Assembly (NCBI GenBank): GCA_937896565.1
Contig: CALBOV010000002.1
Coordinates: forward strand, 1-42,218
Direction: 5' to 3'
Length of the DNA: 42,218 nt
From: an uncultured Salinisphaerales bacterium
GTDB taxonomy: Bacteria; Pseudomonadota; Gammaproteobacteria; Nevskiales; OUC007
Position numbers and translations under genes: made by a program. This document shows positions 10,602-18,849 of the stretch, one piece after another; within the stretch, counting starts at the first letter, position 1; each line of letters starts with the position of its first letter. The notes below the pieces were generated by a model. That model ran no database searches. It saw only the letters and a program-made list of their open reading frames with translations, and was not told the DNA's origin.

Positions 10602-12119
10602 TCAGGCCACCTCGCGTGTCGGCGCGGCCATCGTTTTCCGCTCCGATGACGCCGGATATAACCGCATCGTGCCGTCCTCGATCCGGCTCAGCCGTGTCGC
10701 CGCAAGGTCCAGAATGTAGTTCTGATGCACGCGCCAGGGCGCCTCGCTGCCCTGCTGCGGCATCACCCCCCGGGCGCGCTGGATATAACCGGCGTCCAGA
10801 TCGACCATCAGCTCCGGCTCGACCGATTCCCCGCGCTCCGGCAGGCAAACGTTCGCGCCTCGCTTGTCCATCCGCTTGAGCAGCCGGCAGACATACTGGG
10901 CGGTCAGATCGCATTTCAGCGTCCACGAGGCATTGGTATAGCCGAAGGCGAAGGCGAAGTTCGGCACGCCGTCGAGCATCATGCCCTTGTAGATCAGCTT
11001 GTCGGCCGTGTTGACTGGCTCGCCATCCACGCTCAGCGATGCACCGCCGAACAGCTGGATCACCAGACCCGTCGCGGTCACGACAATGTCGGCCTCGATG
11101 TCCTGGCCGGATCGCGTGCGGATGCCCGTGGGCGTGAACCGCTCGATGTGGTCGGTGACGATGGAGGCCTGGCCCTTGCGCAGCGCGCGGAACAAGTCCC
11201 CGCCCGGAGCGATGCAGAGCCTCTGATCCCAGGGCTTGTAGCTGGGATTGAAATGCGTGGCCGCATCGACCCCGCTGCCAAGCTGCTTCTGCGCGAAGTG
11301 CAGCAGCTTGGAGCGCGTGTCATCCGGGCGCCGGCGCGCGTACTGATAGAAGTACATGCTCAGCGCGATGTTCTTCCAGCGGGTCAGCGAACCGGCTGTC
11401 CGCTTGGGCAGATACCGACGCAGCTTGCCCGCCATCGCGTCGATACGCGGCAGGTTGACGACGAAGGTCGGCGAGCGCTGAAGCATGGTGACGTGCTCGG
11501 CGTCCTCCACCAGCGACGGCACCAGCGTGATGGCCGTGGCGCCGCTGCCGATGACGACGATGCGCTTGCCCGTGATGTCCAGGTCCTCGGGCCAGTGCTG
11601 CGGATGGACCCGCAGACCCTGGTAGTCCTCGACATGCGGGAAACTCGGCAGATAGCCGGCCTGGTAGTCGTAGTAACCCGAACAGGCATAGAGAAAGCGA
11701 CAGGTGAACACCTGCTCGGTTCCGTCCGTCGCGCAGGTCACCGTCCAGCGCGAGGATTCGGAGCACCAGTCAGCCTTGGTCACGCGATGGCCGAAACGGA
11801 TGCTCCGGTCGATGCCGTACTTGGCCGCGGTGTCCTGGATGTAGCGGCGGATCGATTCGCCGTCGGCGATGCTGACATCGCTGTCCCAGGGCTCGAAGGG
11901 AAAGCCCAGCGTGCTCATGTCCGAATCCGAGCGGATGCCCGGGTAGCGGAACAGATCCCAGGTCCCGCCGATGGCGTCACGCGCCTCGACGATGGCGTAG
12001 GTCTTGTCCGGGCATTCGGTCTGCAACCGGTACGCGGCATCGATGCCGGACAGGCCGGCACCGACGATCAGCACATCGAGGTCGCGCATCGCGCTGGACT
12101 GGCTGCCGTCAAATGCCAC
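10602..12119 (-). CDS. Flavin-containing monooxygenase, probable Baeyer-Villiger type
   Basis: This 505-residue FAD- and NADPH-dependent monooxygenase has an N-terminal FAD Rossmann motif (VLIVGAGLSGIDAAYRL), GGTW and the RYPGIRSDSD stretch. The Baeyer-Villiger-type fingerprint appears as YQGLRVHPQHWP (pattern YxGxxxHxxxWP; Phe is more usual in first place), and the second Rossmann motif is VVIGSGATAITL. A late TATGL motif is also present. Such enzymes insert oxygen next to ketones or oxygenate soft nucleophiles; the substrate cannot be read from sequence. The GTG start at 12119 has GGAG seven bases upstream and overlaps the SDR stop by 11 bases; ATG at 12086 is the alternative but lacks a Shine-Dalgarno. 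The pairing with an SDR recalls the mycobacterial mymA/sadH neighbourhood. Expression is probably controlled by the divergent TetR gene. Confidence 0.9.
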   Translation of the reverse strand: MAFDGSQSSAMRDLDVLIVGAGLSGIDAAYRLQTECPDKTYAIVEARDAIGGTWDLFRYPGIRSDSDMSTLGFPFEPWDSDVSIADGESIRRYIQDTAAKYGIDRSIRFGHRVTKADWCSESSRWTVTCATDGTEQVFTCRFLYACSGYYDYQAGYLPSFPHVEDYQGLRVHPQHWPEDLDITGKRIVVIGSGATAITLVPSLVEDAEHVTMLQRSPTFVVNLPRIDAMAGKLRRYLPKRTAGSLTRWKNIALSMYFYQYARRRPDDTRSKLLHFAQKQLGSGVDAATHFNPSYKPWDQRLCIAPGGDLFRALRKGQASIVTDHIERFTPTGIRTRSGQDIEADIVVTATGLVIQLFGGASLSVDGEPVNTADKLIYKGMMLDGVPNFAFAFGYTNASWTLKCDLTAQYVCRLLKRMDKRGANVCLPERGESVEPELMVDLDAGYIQRARGVMPQQGSEAPWRVHQNYILDLAATRLSRIEDGTMRLYPASSERKTMAAPTREVA

Positions 12120-12984
12120 GAGCGCTCTCCGTGGACACGGCGGCCGCGGGGTCCTTGCGTGGGTACCGACGCAGGATCAGCGACTGGTAGCCGGACCCCA
12201 GCAGGCGGGCGATCTTGTCCAGGGCCCGGGCGTCCGGGCCTACCACCACGCGGCGGGCGTTGCGCTTGACCGCGTTCAGAATGATCTCGGCCGCGCGATC
12301 CGGCGTGGTGGTCTGAATCATCTTCTCGGCCATGCGCTTGTGGGACTCGACCGAGTCGCCGGTCAGGCGGGTCACGCTGTCGTCGATGCGACCGGACTGA
12401 TTGATTCCGGTCGCCACACCACCCGGATGAACACAGGTCGCGCTCACCGGTGCGCCTTCCATGTCCAGTTCCATGCGCAGCGTCTCGGTGTACCCGCGAA
12501 CCGCGAACTTGGCGGCGCAGTAGGTCGCCTGGGTGGGCATGCCCACCAGCCCGAACAGGCTGGACAGATTGACGATGTGACCCTCACCGGATGCGCGCAG
12601 ATGCGGCAGAAAGGCCTGCGTGCCGTGAACGACGCCCCAGAAGTTGATGTTCATCAGCCACTGGAAGTCGTCCAGCGATGCGGTTTCCGCCGCGGCGGCA
12701 TGCGCGACGCCGGCGTTGTTGAACAACAGGTTGACGCGACCATGGTTTGCGACGATGTCCTCGGCCCAGGCAAACACCGCGTCCCGATCGGCGACATCCA
12801 GCGTCGTGGTCGTCACGGTCGCACCGGCGGCCTCCGCGAGCCTGGCCGTTTCCAGCAGGTTTTCGGCGTTGATATCGCTGAGCGCCAGATCAACGCCTGC
12901 CCGTGCCAGGTTGAGTGCCAGCGCACGACCAATACCCGAACCCGCGCCGGTGATGGCGGCGACCTTGCCCTTGAACTGTTTCAT
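12109..12984 (-). CDS. Short-chain dehydrogenase/reductase (SDR), SadH-like
   Basis: This is a 291-residue classical SDR. It has the cofactor-binding motif TGAGSGIG near residue 12, an acidic residue after strand 2 (LALSDIN) that favours NAD(H), NNAG near 90, the catalytic Ser in NLSSLFG and the YCAAK Tyr/Lys pair near 155-160. The C-terminal stretch VVVGPDARALDKIARLLGSGYQ is typical of SDRs annotated as SadH-like, so the substrate is perhaps a secondary alcohol or ketone feeding the adjacent monooxygenase (inference). It is the first gene of a two-gene minus-strand operon. Its start ATG 12984 faces the divergent TetR gene across about 50-66 bases that contain two operator-like repeats. Confidence 0.93.
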   Translation of the reverse strand: MKQFKGKVAAITGAGSGIGRALALNLARAGVDLALSDINAENLLETARLAEAAGATVTTTTLDVADRDAVFAWAEDIVANHGRVNLLFNNAGVAHAAAAETASLDDFQWLMNINFWGVVHGTQAFLPHLRASGEGHIVNLSSLFGLVGMPTQATYCAAKFAVRGYTETLRMELDMEGAPVSATCVHPGGVATGINQSGRIDDSVTRLTGDSVESHKRMAEKMIQTTTPDRAAEIILNAVKRNARRVVVGPDARALDKIARLLGSGYQSLILRRYPRKDPAAAVSTESARGI

Positions 12985-13003
12985 CGAAAACCCGCTATGT
13001 GAA

Positions 13004-13043
13004 GACGAATGTCGTCACTTTACTTCTGAGGACAAGTGTCGTC
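13004..13043. promoter_or_regulatory. Candidate TetR operator pair
   Basis: Two similar 13-mers with partial dyad symmetry lie in the short divergent region: GACGAATGTCGTC at 13004-13016 (perfect 5-base arms GACGA/TCGTC) and GACAAGTGTCGTC at 13031-13043 (one arm mismatch). Their starts are 27 bases apart, and both end in TGTCGTC. Their position between the SDR start and the TetR start fits autoregulation and control of the monooxygenase operon. The second copy overlaps the upstream GTG start candidate of the TetR gene. Confidence 0.5.
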
Positions 13044-13698
13044 AAATGTGATGATGAATGCAGCAGCCCGCCCCCGCCGGGTCTACGGGGGACAAAGTCA
13101 CGAAGACCGCATGGCCGAACGGCGCAAGGCGTTCGTGGATGCCGGTTTCGAGTTGATCGGCACCGAGGGCTACCGGGCCGCGACGGTCCGGGCCGTGTGC
13201 AAGCATGCGGGGTATACCGACCGATACTTCTATCAGCTGTTCGGCAGCACGGAGGGCCTGCTGCTGGCGGTTTACTCGCAGGTCAGCGAGCAACTGAAAC
13301 AGGCCCTGGTCACGGCGATGGACGGTACCGACGCCAGCATCGAGGCCCGCAGCGAGGCAGGACTTCGGGCGTTTTTCCGCTTCATGCGTGATCCGCGTAA
13401 CGCCCGCATCATGATCTCGGAGGTGCTGGGCGTCAGCGACGAGATCACGGCGCTCTACATGCGAACCGTTGTGGAGTTTGCCGGGCTGCTCATGGCCGCG
13501 ACGGCATCGCTGGAACCCAGCCTCGCCGAACCGAACGAGGACAACGCCATATTCGGTCAGTCGCTGATCGGAGCGGTGATCTACGCGGCCGGCGCCTGGG
13601 CCATGGGCGGCTACCGCCAGCCGGAGGAGAGCGTGATCGCCGGCTGTCGGTCCATTCTCATCGGCGCGCTGACGCAACGCCTGAAGGAAGCTCCTTAG
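13036..13698 (+). CDS. TetR/AcrR family transcriptional regulator
   Basis: This protein of up to 220 residues has a TetR DNA-binding domain about 25-75 (RRKAFVDAGFELIGTEGYRAATVRAVCKHAGYTDRYFYQLFGS: helix-turn-helix then the YFYxxFxS signature) and an all-helical ligand domain behind it. The start is uncertain. GTG 13036 lies 3 bases after GAGGA and inside an operator-like repeat; ATG 13051 or 13054 would give 215 or 214 residues with an intact DNA-binding domain, and the shorter forms are likely. It is divergent from the SDR/monooxygenase operon and is presumably its repressor, relieved by substrate. The stop shares two bases with the stop of the convergent mini-protein gene. Confidence 0.9.
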   Translation: MSSNVMMNAAARPRRVYGGQSHEDRMAERRKAFVDAGFELIGTEGYRAATVRAVCKHAGYTDRYFYQLFGSTEGLLLAVYSQVSEQLKQALVTAMDGTDASIEARSEAGLRAFFRFMRDPRNARIMISEVLGVSDEITALYMRTVVEFAGLLMAATASLEPSLAEPNEDNAIFGQSLIGAVIYAAGAWAMGGYRQPEESVIAGCRSILIGALTQRLKEAP

Positions 13699-13949
13699 GC
13701 CGACCCGGTGCTGCGGCGCTGCAGGGCGTCGAATTCCTGATCCAGCTGCCAGTCGCGGTCGGCGACCACGGCCTCCAGCGACGCGATGCGCTCGCGCAAT
13801 GCCGTGGTCTCGCTGTCGTCCCGGTTGTCGCGGCCCATCCCGCAGGCCCAGTCATCGATACGCCAGTCGAAGCGGCGGTCCAGCCACATCATCAACGTGA
13901 TGAAACCACCCAGCATCAGAAACTTGACGATCAATTCCACCGATTCCAT
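13695..13949 (-). CDS. Small PspB-like protein (one membrane helix plus coiled coil)
   Basis: This 84-residue protein has one N-terminal transmembrane helix (about 4-22), a WLDRRFDWR juxtamembrane stretch, and a C-terminal amphipathic helix (LRERIASLEAVVADRDWQLDQEFDAL) that should form a coiled coil. That layout and the RERIxxLExxV pattern resemble phage-shock protein B and related envelope-stress mini-proteins. However, no pspA or pspC lies nearby, so the assignment is by architecture only. GGAG stands seven bases before ATG 13949. It is transcribed alone, 74 bases downstream of the polytopic membrane protein stop, possibly in the same operon. Confidence 0.7.
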   Translation of the reverse strand: MESVELIVKFLMLGGFITLMMWLDRRFDWRIDDWACGMGRDNRDDSETTALRERIASLEAVVADRDWQLDQEFDALQRRSTGSA

Positions 13950-14023
13950 CGCATTGCTCCAGAGGATTTACGGTGATAGTCCCGTCCTCCGACGGATTTC
14001 TTACAACACCGGAGCAACAAATT

Positions 14024-15502
14024 TCAGGTCATCCGTTCCACGGTCAGCGGCTGGGCGATAATCCACAGCCCGGCGATGGTGAGCATCACCATCAACACCA
14101 GCAGCGCGAGCTGGCTGACGGCGGCATCGCGGCGCGAGCGAAACACCCGTACGGCGACACGGTGGGAGACGTAAACCCCCAGCACGTGACCGATCAGGAT
14201 CAGTGCGACCTGCGTGTGCCAGACCCAGGCCATGTCCGGCAGAAACGGCGCCCTGAGCTTCATCGCGGTTCCGAACAGGTTCCAGCCCCAGCCGAAGGGG
14301 TCGGACAGCAGGCTGACGATCTTCAGACCCTGCGTGAGCAGCAGGGTGGCGTAGTGGGTCATGTGGTAGACCAGCGCGATCGGCAGCAGCGGGTAGGCGA
14401 AATCCAGCGCCAGATCCCTCAGGCCGCGGTCGCTGCGCGTCAGTGCCCTGGCCACGGCGATGCAGAGCATGTAGACCCCGAAGTAGATGAACGGTGACGC
14501 GATCAGACAAAGCGTCTCCCAGCCGATGTACCACTGACGCGCCAGCAGGATGTTCTCGATCGGACGGGTACCGATCAGCTGCTCGACCCAACCGGTCGGG
14601 TCGTTCCAGAACAATCGCACCCAGAACTGGGTGGCGCGCAGCCCGTCGAACGCGGTGGTCGACAGCATCGCCATGATGAACACCACGGTGCTCAGCCGCT
14701 CCGGCCGTTCGTCCACCAGACCCGACAGCGGCGTGCGACCCAGCAGGCGCGACGGCTGCCCGCCATTGCCGCGCCGAAACGCCAGCGGCGCCATGCGACC
14801 GATGTGGCGGAAGTACACCGAGAAGAACTCGCAATGGCCGAACCAGGCCCGGACTCCGACCAGCCAGACGCCAAGCACGTTGATCCCCGTATACGCCAGC
14901 AGCAACCCGCCAAGCTGGCGCGGCACGCCACGGCCGAACAGCTCGAACCAGATGAAACCGAGCAGCAGCACCAGCGCCGGCCAGTCGCCCAGCCGCTCGT
15001 GGTAGGTGACGCGCCCGCGCACAAACTCCGGCCAGCCGCGGCCCAGTGCGGCCGCGAGCCCGCGCCAGGGGTTCAGCACGGCGTACACGTTGCCGATCAA
15101 TGCCGTGACATAGGTCAGCCCCAGCACGATCACGACCCAGAAGAACGTCATGCTGAAGTTACGGTACGGATCACGGTTGCCAACCAGTGCCGTGGCGATC
15201 GTCAGCAGCAGCAGCGCCACGCTGAACCCTTGCAGGACGGGGCGGGCACGGCGCAGGCCGCGCGCCCAAACGGTCCCGGTCAAATCGCGGGCCGGCCGCA
15301 TCGATCCGACCGTGGGCACGGCGACGAAATACAGCGCGATCAGAAAGGACACCACTAGCACCGCGGTGGCGCCCCAGGCATATAGCCAGAACGGGACCGG
15401 CAGGTTGTACAGGCGGCCGAACCCGTGCGCGGCGACGACGGTCGGCAGGCACAGGATCAGCCCAAGACCCGCCCGGGCGGCGCGTGTTGGCCGGCTCAGC
15501 AT
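14024..15502 (-). CDS. Polytopic inner-membrane protein of unknown function (AHGFG family, possibly FedA/FedB-like)
   Basis: This 492-residue protein has about eleven or twelve hydrophobic segments spread over its length. The N-terminus has a signal-like helix ending VVAAHGFGRLYNLPVPFWLY; this AHGFGxxYxLPxP start is shared, as I recall, by uncharacterised membrane proteins of many bacteria and by the fenitrothion hydrolase subunits FedA/FedB, but I cannot confirm the match here. Conserved-looking loop residues include NPWRG, HCEFFSVYF, HMTHYATLLLTQG and WHTQVALILIGHVLGVY; the several membrane-embedded His residues could bind metal or haem (inference). It begins 39 bases after the stop of the lipoprotein gene on the same strand, so the two are probably co-transcribed. 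I assign no reaction. Confidence 0.8.
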   Translation of the reverse strand: MLSRPTRAARAGLGLILCLPTVVAAHGFGRLYNLPVPFWLYAWGATAVLVVSFLIALYFVAVPTVGSMRPARDLTGTVWARGLRRARPVLQGFSVALLLLTIATALVGNRDPYRNFSMTFFWVVIVLGLTYVTALIGNVYAVLNPWRGLAAALGRGWPEFVRGRVTYHERLGDWPALVLLLGFIWFELFGRGVPRQLGGLLLAYTGINVLGVWLVGVRAWFGHCEFFSVYFRHIGRMAPLAFRRGNGGQPSRLLGRTPLSGLVDERPERLSTVVFIMAMLSTTAFDGLRATQFWVRLFWNDPTGWVEQLIGTRPIENILLARQWYIGWETLCLIASPFIYFGVYMLCIAVARALTRSDRGLRDLALDFAYPLLPIALVYHMTHYATLLLTQGLKIVSLLSDPFGWGWNLFGTAMKLRAPFLPDMAWVWHTQVALILIGHVLGVYVSHRVAVRVFRSRRDAAVSQLALLVLMVMLTIAGLWIIAQPLTVERMT

Positions 15503-15541
15503 CCGACGGCGAAGCTCACGACCGGAATTCTCCGACGAACG

Positions 15542-17737
15542 CTACTCCGACGGCTGCTGGCGCGCCGATTCCGAGGCCACCAGCGTCTGCTCCCAGAGCT
15601 GCAGGTAGGTTTCGGCGGAGTTGTACAACGCGGTGACGGCGTCCTGTCCACCCTCGATGCGAATCCCTTCAACAATGTCGGCGACCAGACCGTAGTTGGA
15701 CATGCCTTCCTCGTCCATGATCCAGGTCTTGCCACCCGGAATGGACAGGGCATCGACCTGCACCGGCCGGATGCCGGCGGCGGCGAACTGCGGGCCCCAG
15801 CCATCTCCGCTGAACAGGGTGAACGGATACTCGATGGGCTCGGCGCCGGCACCGCGTGATCTCGGCAGTGTGCGCAAGCCGTTGGCATCGGCGCCATAGC
15901 CAACCGACAACGGCCGGTCGGTACCGGAGGCCTCCCAGATCGGCTTGATCTGATCCAGGAACTCGACGAAGTCCGCGCCGTTGGGCAACGCCGGATAGAT
16001 GATGCCGCCCTGGCGGATGATCTGCTCGGCCTGGGCGTTGGAGATGCCGCCCTGACCACCGTGACCGGACACCATGGGGTAGTTCGGCGTCAGCGCCGCA
16101 CCCTTGTCGAGCATGTACTGCTTGCTCAGAAGCTCGGCGTGATCGATGTCGAGCACGAAGCCCTTCTTCATGATCTTGTCGATGGCGTACTCGCCCAGCT
16201 CGGTCACCGTCCTGGCGTTGCACTGGCGCCCCGGCGGATAGATCGGCAACTGGCCCTGGGTCAGGTCCATCAGCAGCTGGGTGACGGGATCACCGAACTG
16301 GGTGATCGCGCCGGTTTCCAGCTCCGCGCCGGCGTTGTAGAAATAGGTGTCGCCCTCACCGCCGTCCGGGCAGTCGTAAGTCTTCCAGAAGCCGCGGGTG
16401 TCCAGAAAGCCGACGTAGTTCAGCACCGAACTGAAGATGCCGGCGCCGCCGAGGGCGCTGTCCACGTCGTGGAACGGAAAGACCTGACGCACGCCCAGAT
16501 CCCAGGCCTCGTCGATCTCGCGATCGATGTCCTCACGGGTGCAGTCGCTGTTCTCGCTGCCGTCGAGGTTGTAGGTCAGGCGACAGTGGAAGATGTTCGA
16601 GAACTCCAGGCCCAGGATCACCGCGAGCTTGCCGTCGGCGATGATTTCACGCGCCTCGGCCGGCGTCTTGACGATGCGGAACCAGCCCTTGCCGGGACCG
16701 CCTTCCTGGGCATCGATGTACTGCTCGATGTCGTAGAGGAAGGCGACCTGCTGCGTGCCGGTTTCCATGTCCACGCATTCGGCGGTCTTGTCGCCGTAAG
16801 TGGCGCGAGCGAGGTTGCAAAGCGCCTCGATGGTCGTGCCGTGAACCACCATGACCCGCAGCCCGGCCATGTAGGCGCGCTCCACCCAGCGGTAGTACAT
16901 CTGCTGGTGGAGGAAGGAATCCTGCTTCGGCCAGTCGATGAATGACGGCCAGCCCTGGGTGTCGTGAGTCTGCAACGGATCGGCATCCAGCAGGATGTTC
17001 TCCGCGCTAAGAATGCCGTTGGGGCCGTGCATCAGAACGCAGTTCTTCAGCGCCTCGGGCGCACCGAAGCGGTTGATCGCCTGGCCGTACATGACGCCGC
17101 CGGCGGATGGCCCGACATCACCGCTGCCATCGGACAACTCGGACCCCATGCCCATGTGGGCATGCACCTCGGCGAAACCGATGACCGGCTCGCCAGCGGC
17201 CGGCCCCGTGAACGTGTCACCGACGACATTGACGGGCATGGACGGATAGGGCGTGCAGCCGGTGGTCGGCTCGAAGCTGAGCTGGGCCGGCGTGTCGCCC
17301 GGGACCAGGGTTCCGGTCTCGTCCACCATCAGCGACCGCTCCAGCGTAGTCGCCGTGAATCGGCCACTGCCGCCATCGACCGTCCAGTCCGAGCCGTCGG
17401 CCGGTGAGGTGTCCGCGCTGATCGACGACCCGCTCGCCGTCAGCAGCGTTTCATCGGCGGTATAGAACAGGTACCGGCCCAGACCGGCGGCGCGCATGAA
17501 GAAATGTTCGGCCCCGGCCGCATCGGCGGTAGTGACGAACGCCGTGCCGTCGCGGCCGATGTACTGGTTGTCGGCCCGCAGCAGGTAGCAGCCGTTGGCA
17601 AGGTCATACTTGGAAACCGGCGGCTCGCCGACATCAACCGGGCCGCCGGACGAGGACCCGGAGGATCCACAGGCCACGACCATCGCGGCCACGGTCAACA
17701 TTGCGCCTGCTCGCGCGACACGAAGAATCGATCGCAT
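15542..17737 (-). CDS. Large lipoprotein with amidohydrolase/membrane-dipeptidase-like metal-dependent hydrolase fold
   Basis: This 731-residue exported protein has a signal peptide with lipobox VVAC (Cys23), then a Ser/Gly linker. Residues 45-160 are a separate beta-rich module (NGCYLLRADNQYIGRDG, RYLFYTADETLLTASG) that may be trefoil- or fascin-like. From about 185 a likely TIM-barrel hydrolase begins: EVHAHMG gives the HxH metal pair at 192 and 194; later candidates are MVVHGT, FPFHDVD, VLDIDHAEL, VSGHGG and GYGADANG. The order recalls membrane dipeptidase (M19)/amidohydrolase barrels, but the length is unusual and no single family fits fully, so the substrate is unknown. GGGGAG lies seven bases before ATG 17737. 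It is followed closely by the polytopic membrane protein gene. It should sit on the periplasmic side of a membrane. Confidence 0.8.
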   Translation of the reverse strand: MRSILRVARAGAMLTVAAMVVACGSSGSSSGGPVDVGEPPVSKYDLANGCYLLRADNQYIGRDGTAFVTTADAAGAEHFFMRAAGLGRYLFYTADETLLTASGSSISADTSPADGSDWTVDGGSGRFTATTLERSLMVDETGTLVPGDTPAQLSFEPTTGCTPYPSMPVNVVGDTFTGPAAGEPVIGFAEVHAHMGMGSELSDGSGDVGPSAGGVMYGQAINRFGAPEALKNCVLMHGPNGILSAENILLDADPLQTHDTQGWPSFIDWPKQDSFLHQQMYYRWVERAYMAGLRVMVVHGTTIEALCNLARATYGDKTAECVDMETGTQQVAFLYDIEQYIDAQEGGPGKGWFRIVKTPAEAREIIADGKLAVILGLEFSNIFHCRLTYNLDGSENSDCTREDIDREIDEAWDLGVRQVFPFHDVDSALGGAGIFSSVLNYVGFLDTRGFWKTYDCPDGGEGDTYFYNAGAELETGAITQFGDPVTQLLMDLTQGQLPIYPPGRQCNARTVTELGEYAIDKIMKKGFVLDIDHAELLSKQYMLDKGAALTPNYPMVSGHGGQGGISNAQAEQIIRQGGIIYPALPNGADFVEFLDQIKPIWEASGTDRPLSVGYGADANGLRTLPRSRGAGAEPIEYPFTLFSGDGWGPQFAAAGIRPVQVDALSIPGGKTWIMDEEGMSNYGLVADIVEGIRIEGGQDAVTALYNSAETYLQLWEQTLVASESARQQPSE

Positions 17738-17845
17738 GTCTGCTCCCCAGAAGCCCGATGGCCGGATTCACACGAAATTCATGTTGCCAGCGCGTCACCG
17801 CACGCGAACTGGTAAAAGTGGCTCATCTTCCCACGGCGTATCCGC

Positions 17846-18178
17846 ATGATCGACAAGCTGGAGCGCATTCTCGCCACCGCACGCGCGATCCCGCCGGGCC
17901 GGGTGACAAGCTACGGCCGGCTGGCGATGCATGCGGGGTTTCCGCGTGGAGCGCGGCTGGCCGTGGCCGCACTGCGCGGCGCCGACGACGAGACCGTGCC
18001 CTGGCACCGGATTCTCCGCGCCGACGGCCGCATCGCGTTTCCGCCCGATCATCCCCACCACGCGGAACAGGCGCAGCGGCTGCGGGCCGAAAGCGTGATG
18101 GTTCGAAACGGCCGCGTGGACCTGGGCCGCTTCGGCTGGCGCGTGGACGCTCCGGACCTGTTGCTGCCCCCGGACTAG
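17846..18178 (+). CDS. Alkyltransferase-like (ATL) DNA repair protein
   Basis: This 110-residue protein contains the DNA-binding domain of O6-alkylguanine-DNA alkyltransferase (PPGRVTSYGRLAMHAGF, then ALRG), but the active-site PCHR motif is PWHR (TVPWHRILRADG). The acceptor cysteine is thus replaced by Trp. That substitution defines ATL proteins such as E. coli YbaZ/eAtl and yeast Atl1. They bind O6-alkylguanine without repairing it and direct the lesion to nucleotide excision repair. The length fits the family. The gene stands alone, in a head-to-head position with the lipoprotein gene across about 108 bases, and its stop overlaps the stop of the convergent HAD gene by 4 bases. Confidence 0.9.
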   Translation: MIDKLERILATARAIPPGRVTSYGRLAMHAGFPRGARLAVAALRGADDETVPWHRILRADGRIAFPPDHPHHAEQAQRLRAESVMVRNGRVDLGRFGWRVDAPDLLLPPD

Positions 18179-18849
18179 GCCACGGGCGCGGTGATCGGCG
18201 TGCTGGTGTTCAATCCCAGCAAGGCCGGCAGGTCATGCATGCGTTCGAAGAGATGGTGGGCGCCGGCGGCGCGCAGGCGGTCGGTCGGTACGTCGGCCGT
18301 GTAGGCGAACACGGTCATGCCCGCCGCGACGCCGGCCATGACCCCAGCCGCCGAATCCTCGATGACCGCGCAGCGCTCCGGCGCGACGCCCATGGTCTCG
18401 GCGGCCAGCAGGTAGACGTCCGGCGCGGGCTTGGACCGCTCCACGTCATCGGCGCTGAAGATGCGGCCCTCGAACCGGGGCCACAGGCCGGTCTTGCCCA
18501 GGGTCAGCTGCATCTTGGCGTGCTCGCCGGCGGAGGCGACACAGGCAGGCACCGGCAGCCGGTCGAGCACGTCGACCACGCCTTCCACGGGCGTGACCTC
18601 CTCCAGCAGCGCCATCGCGGCGCGGCGGCGCAGTTCCGGGACGAAGTCCTCCGGCGCCGGGCGGCCGAGTTCCTGGTGGATGATGTGCAGGCAGCGGTCC
18701 ATGGCCTGGCCGACGAACTTCTGGAACATCGCCTCCAGCGTCAGTTCCAGCCCCAGTTCGCCCAGCATCTCGCAGAACACGCGATTGGTGATGCGCTCGG
18801 AATCGACGAGCACACCGTCGCAGTCGAAGATGACCAGGTCGTAATCCAT
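18175..18849 (-). CDS. HAD-superfamily phosphatase, beta-phosphoglucomutase/YjjG-YqaB-like
   Basis: This 224-residue haloacid-dehalogenase-type phosphatase has motif I DYDLVIFDCDGVLVDSE (Asp nucleophile and second Asp), a helical cap (about 18-85), motif II CVASAG, motif III Lys in SKPAPDVYLLAAETMGV and motif IV VIEDSAAGVMAG. The substrate is probably a small sugar phosphate or glycolytic side product, but cannot be read from sequence. The frame extends to 18951, but those 34 residues are Arg-rich and antisense to the next gene's coding. ATG 18849 directly precedes motif I and overlaps the upstream stop by one base (TGATG), so it is translationally coupled to the methyltransferase-like gene. 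Confidence 0.9.
   Translation of the reverse strand: MDYDLVIFDCDGVLVDSERITNRVFCEMLGELGLELTLEAMFQKFVGQAMDRCLHIIHQELGRPAPEDFVPELRRRAAMALLEEVTPVEGVVDVLDRLPVPACVASAGEHAKMQLTLGKTGLWPRFEGRIFSADDVERSKPAPDVYLLAAETMGVAPERCAVIEDSAAGVMAGVAAGMTVFAYTADVPTDRLRAAGAHHLFERMHDLPALLGLNTSTPITAPVA

Noticed and set aside
10725-12269. 514-codon plus-strand open frame antisense to the monooxygenase
   Set aside because: The opposite strand encodes clear FAD and NADPH motifs; this frame has none and is a GC-bias shadow.
13981-13994. CCGTC/GACGG hairpin as a terminator after the polytopic membrane protein
   Set aside because: The stem is only 5 base pairs, and no T-run follows in the direction of transcription.
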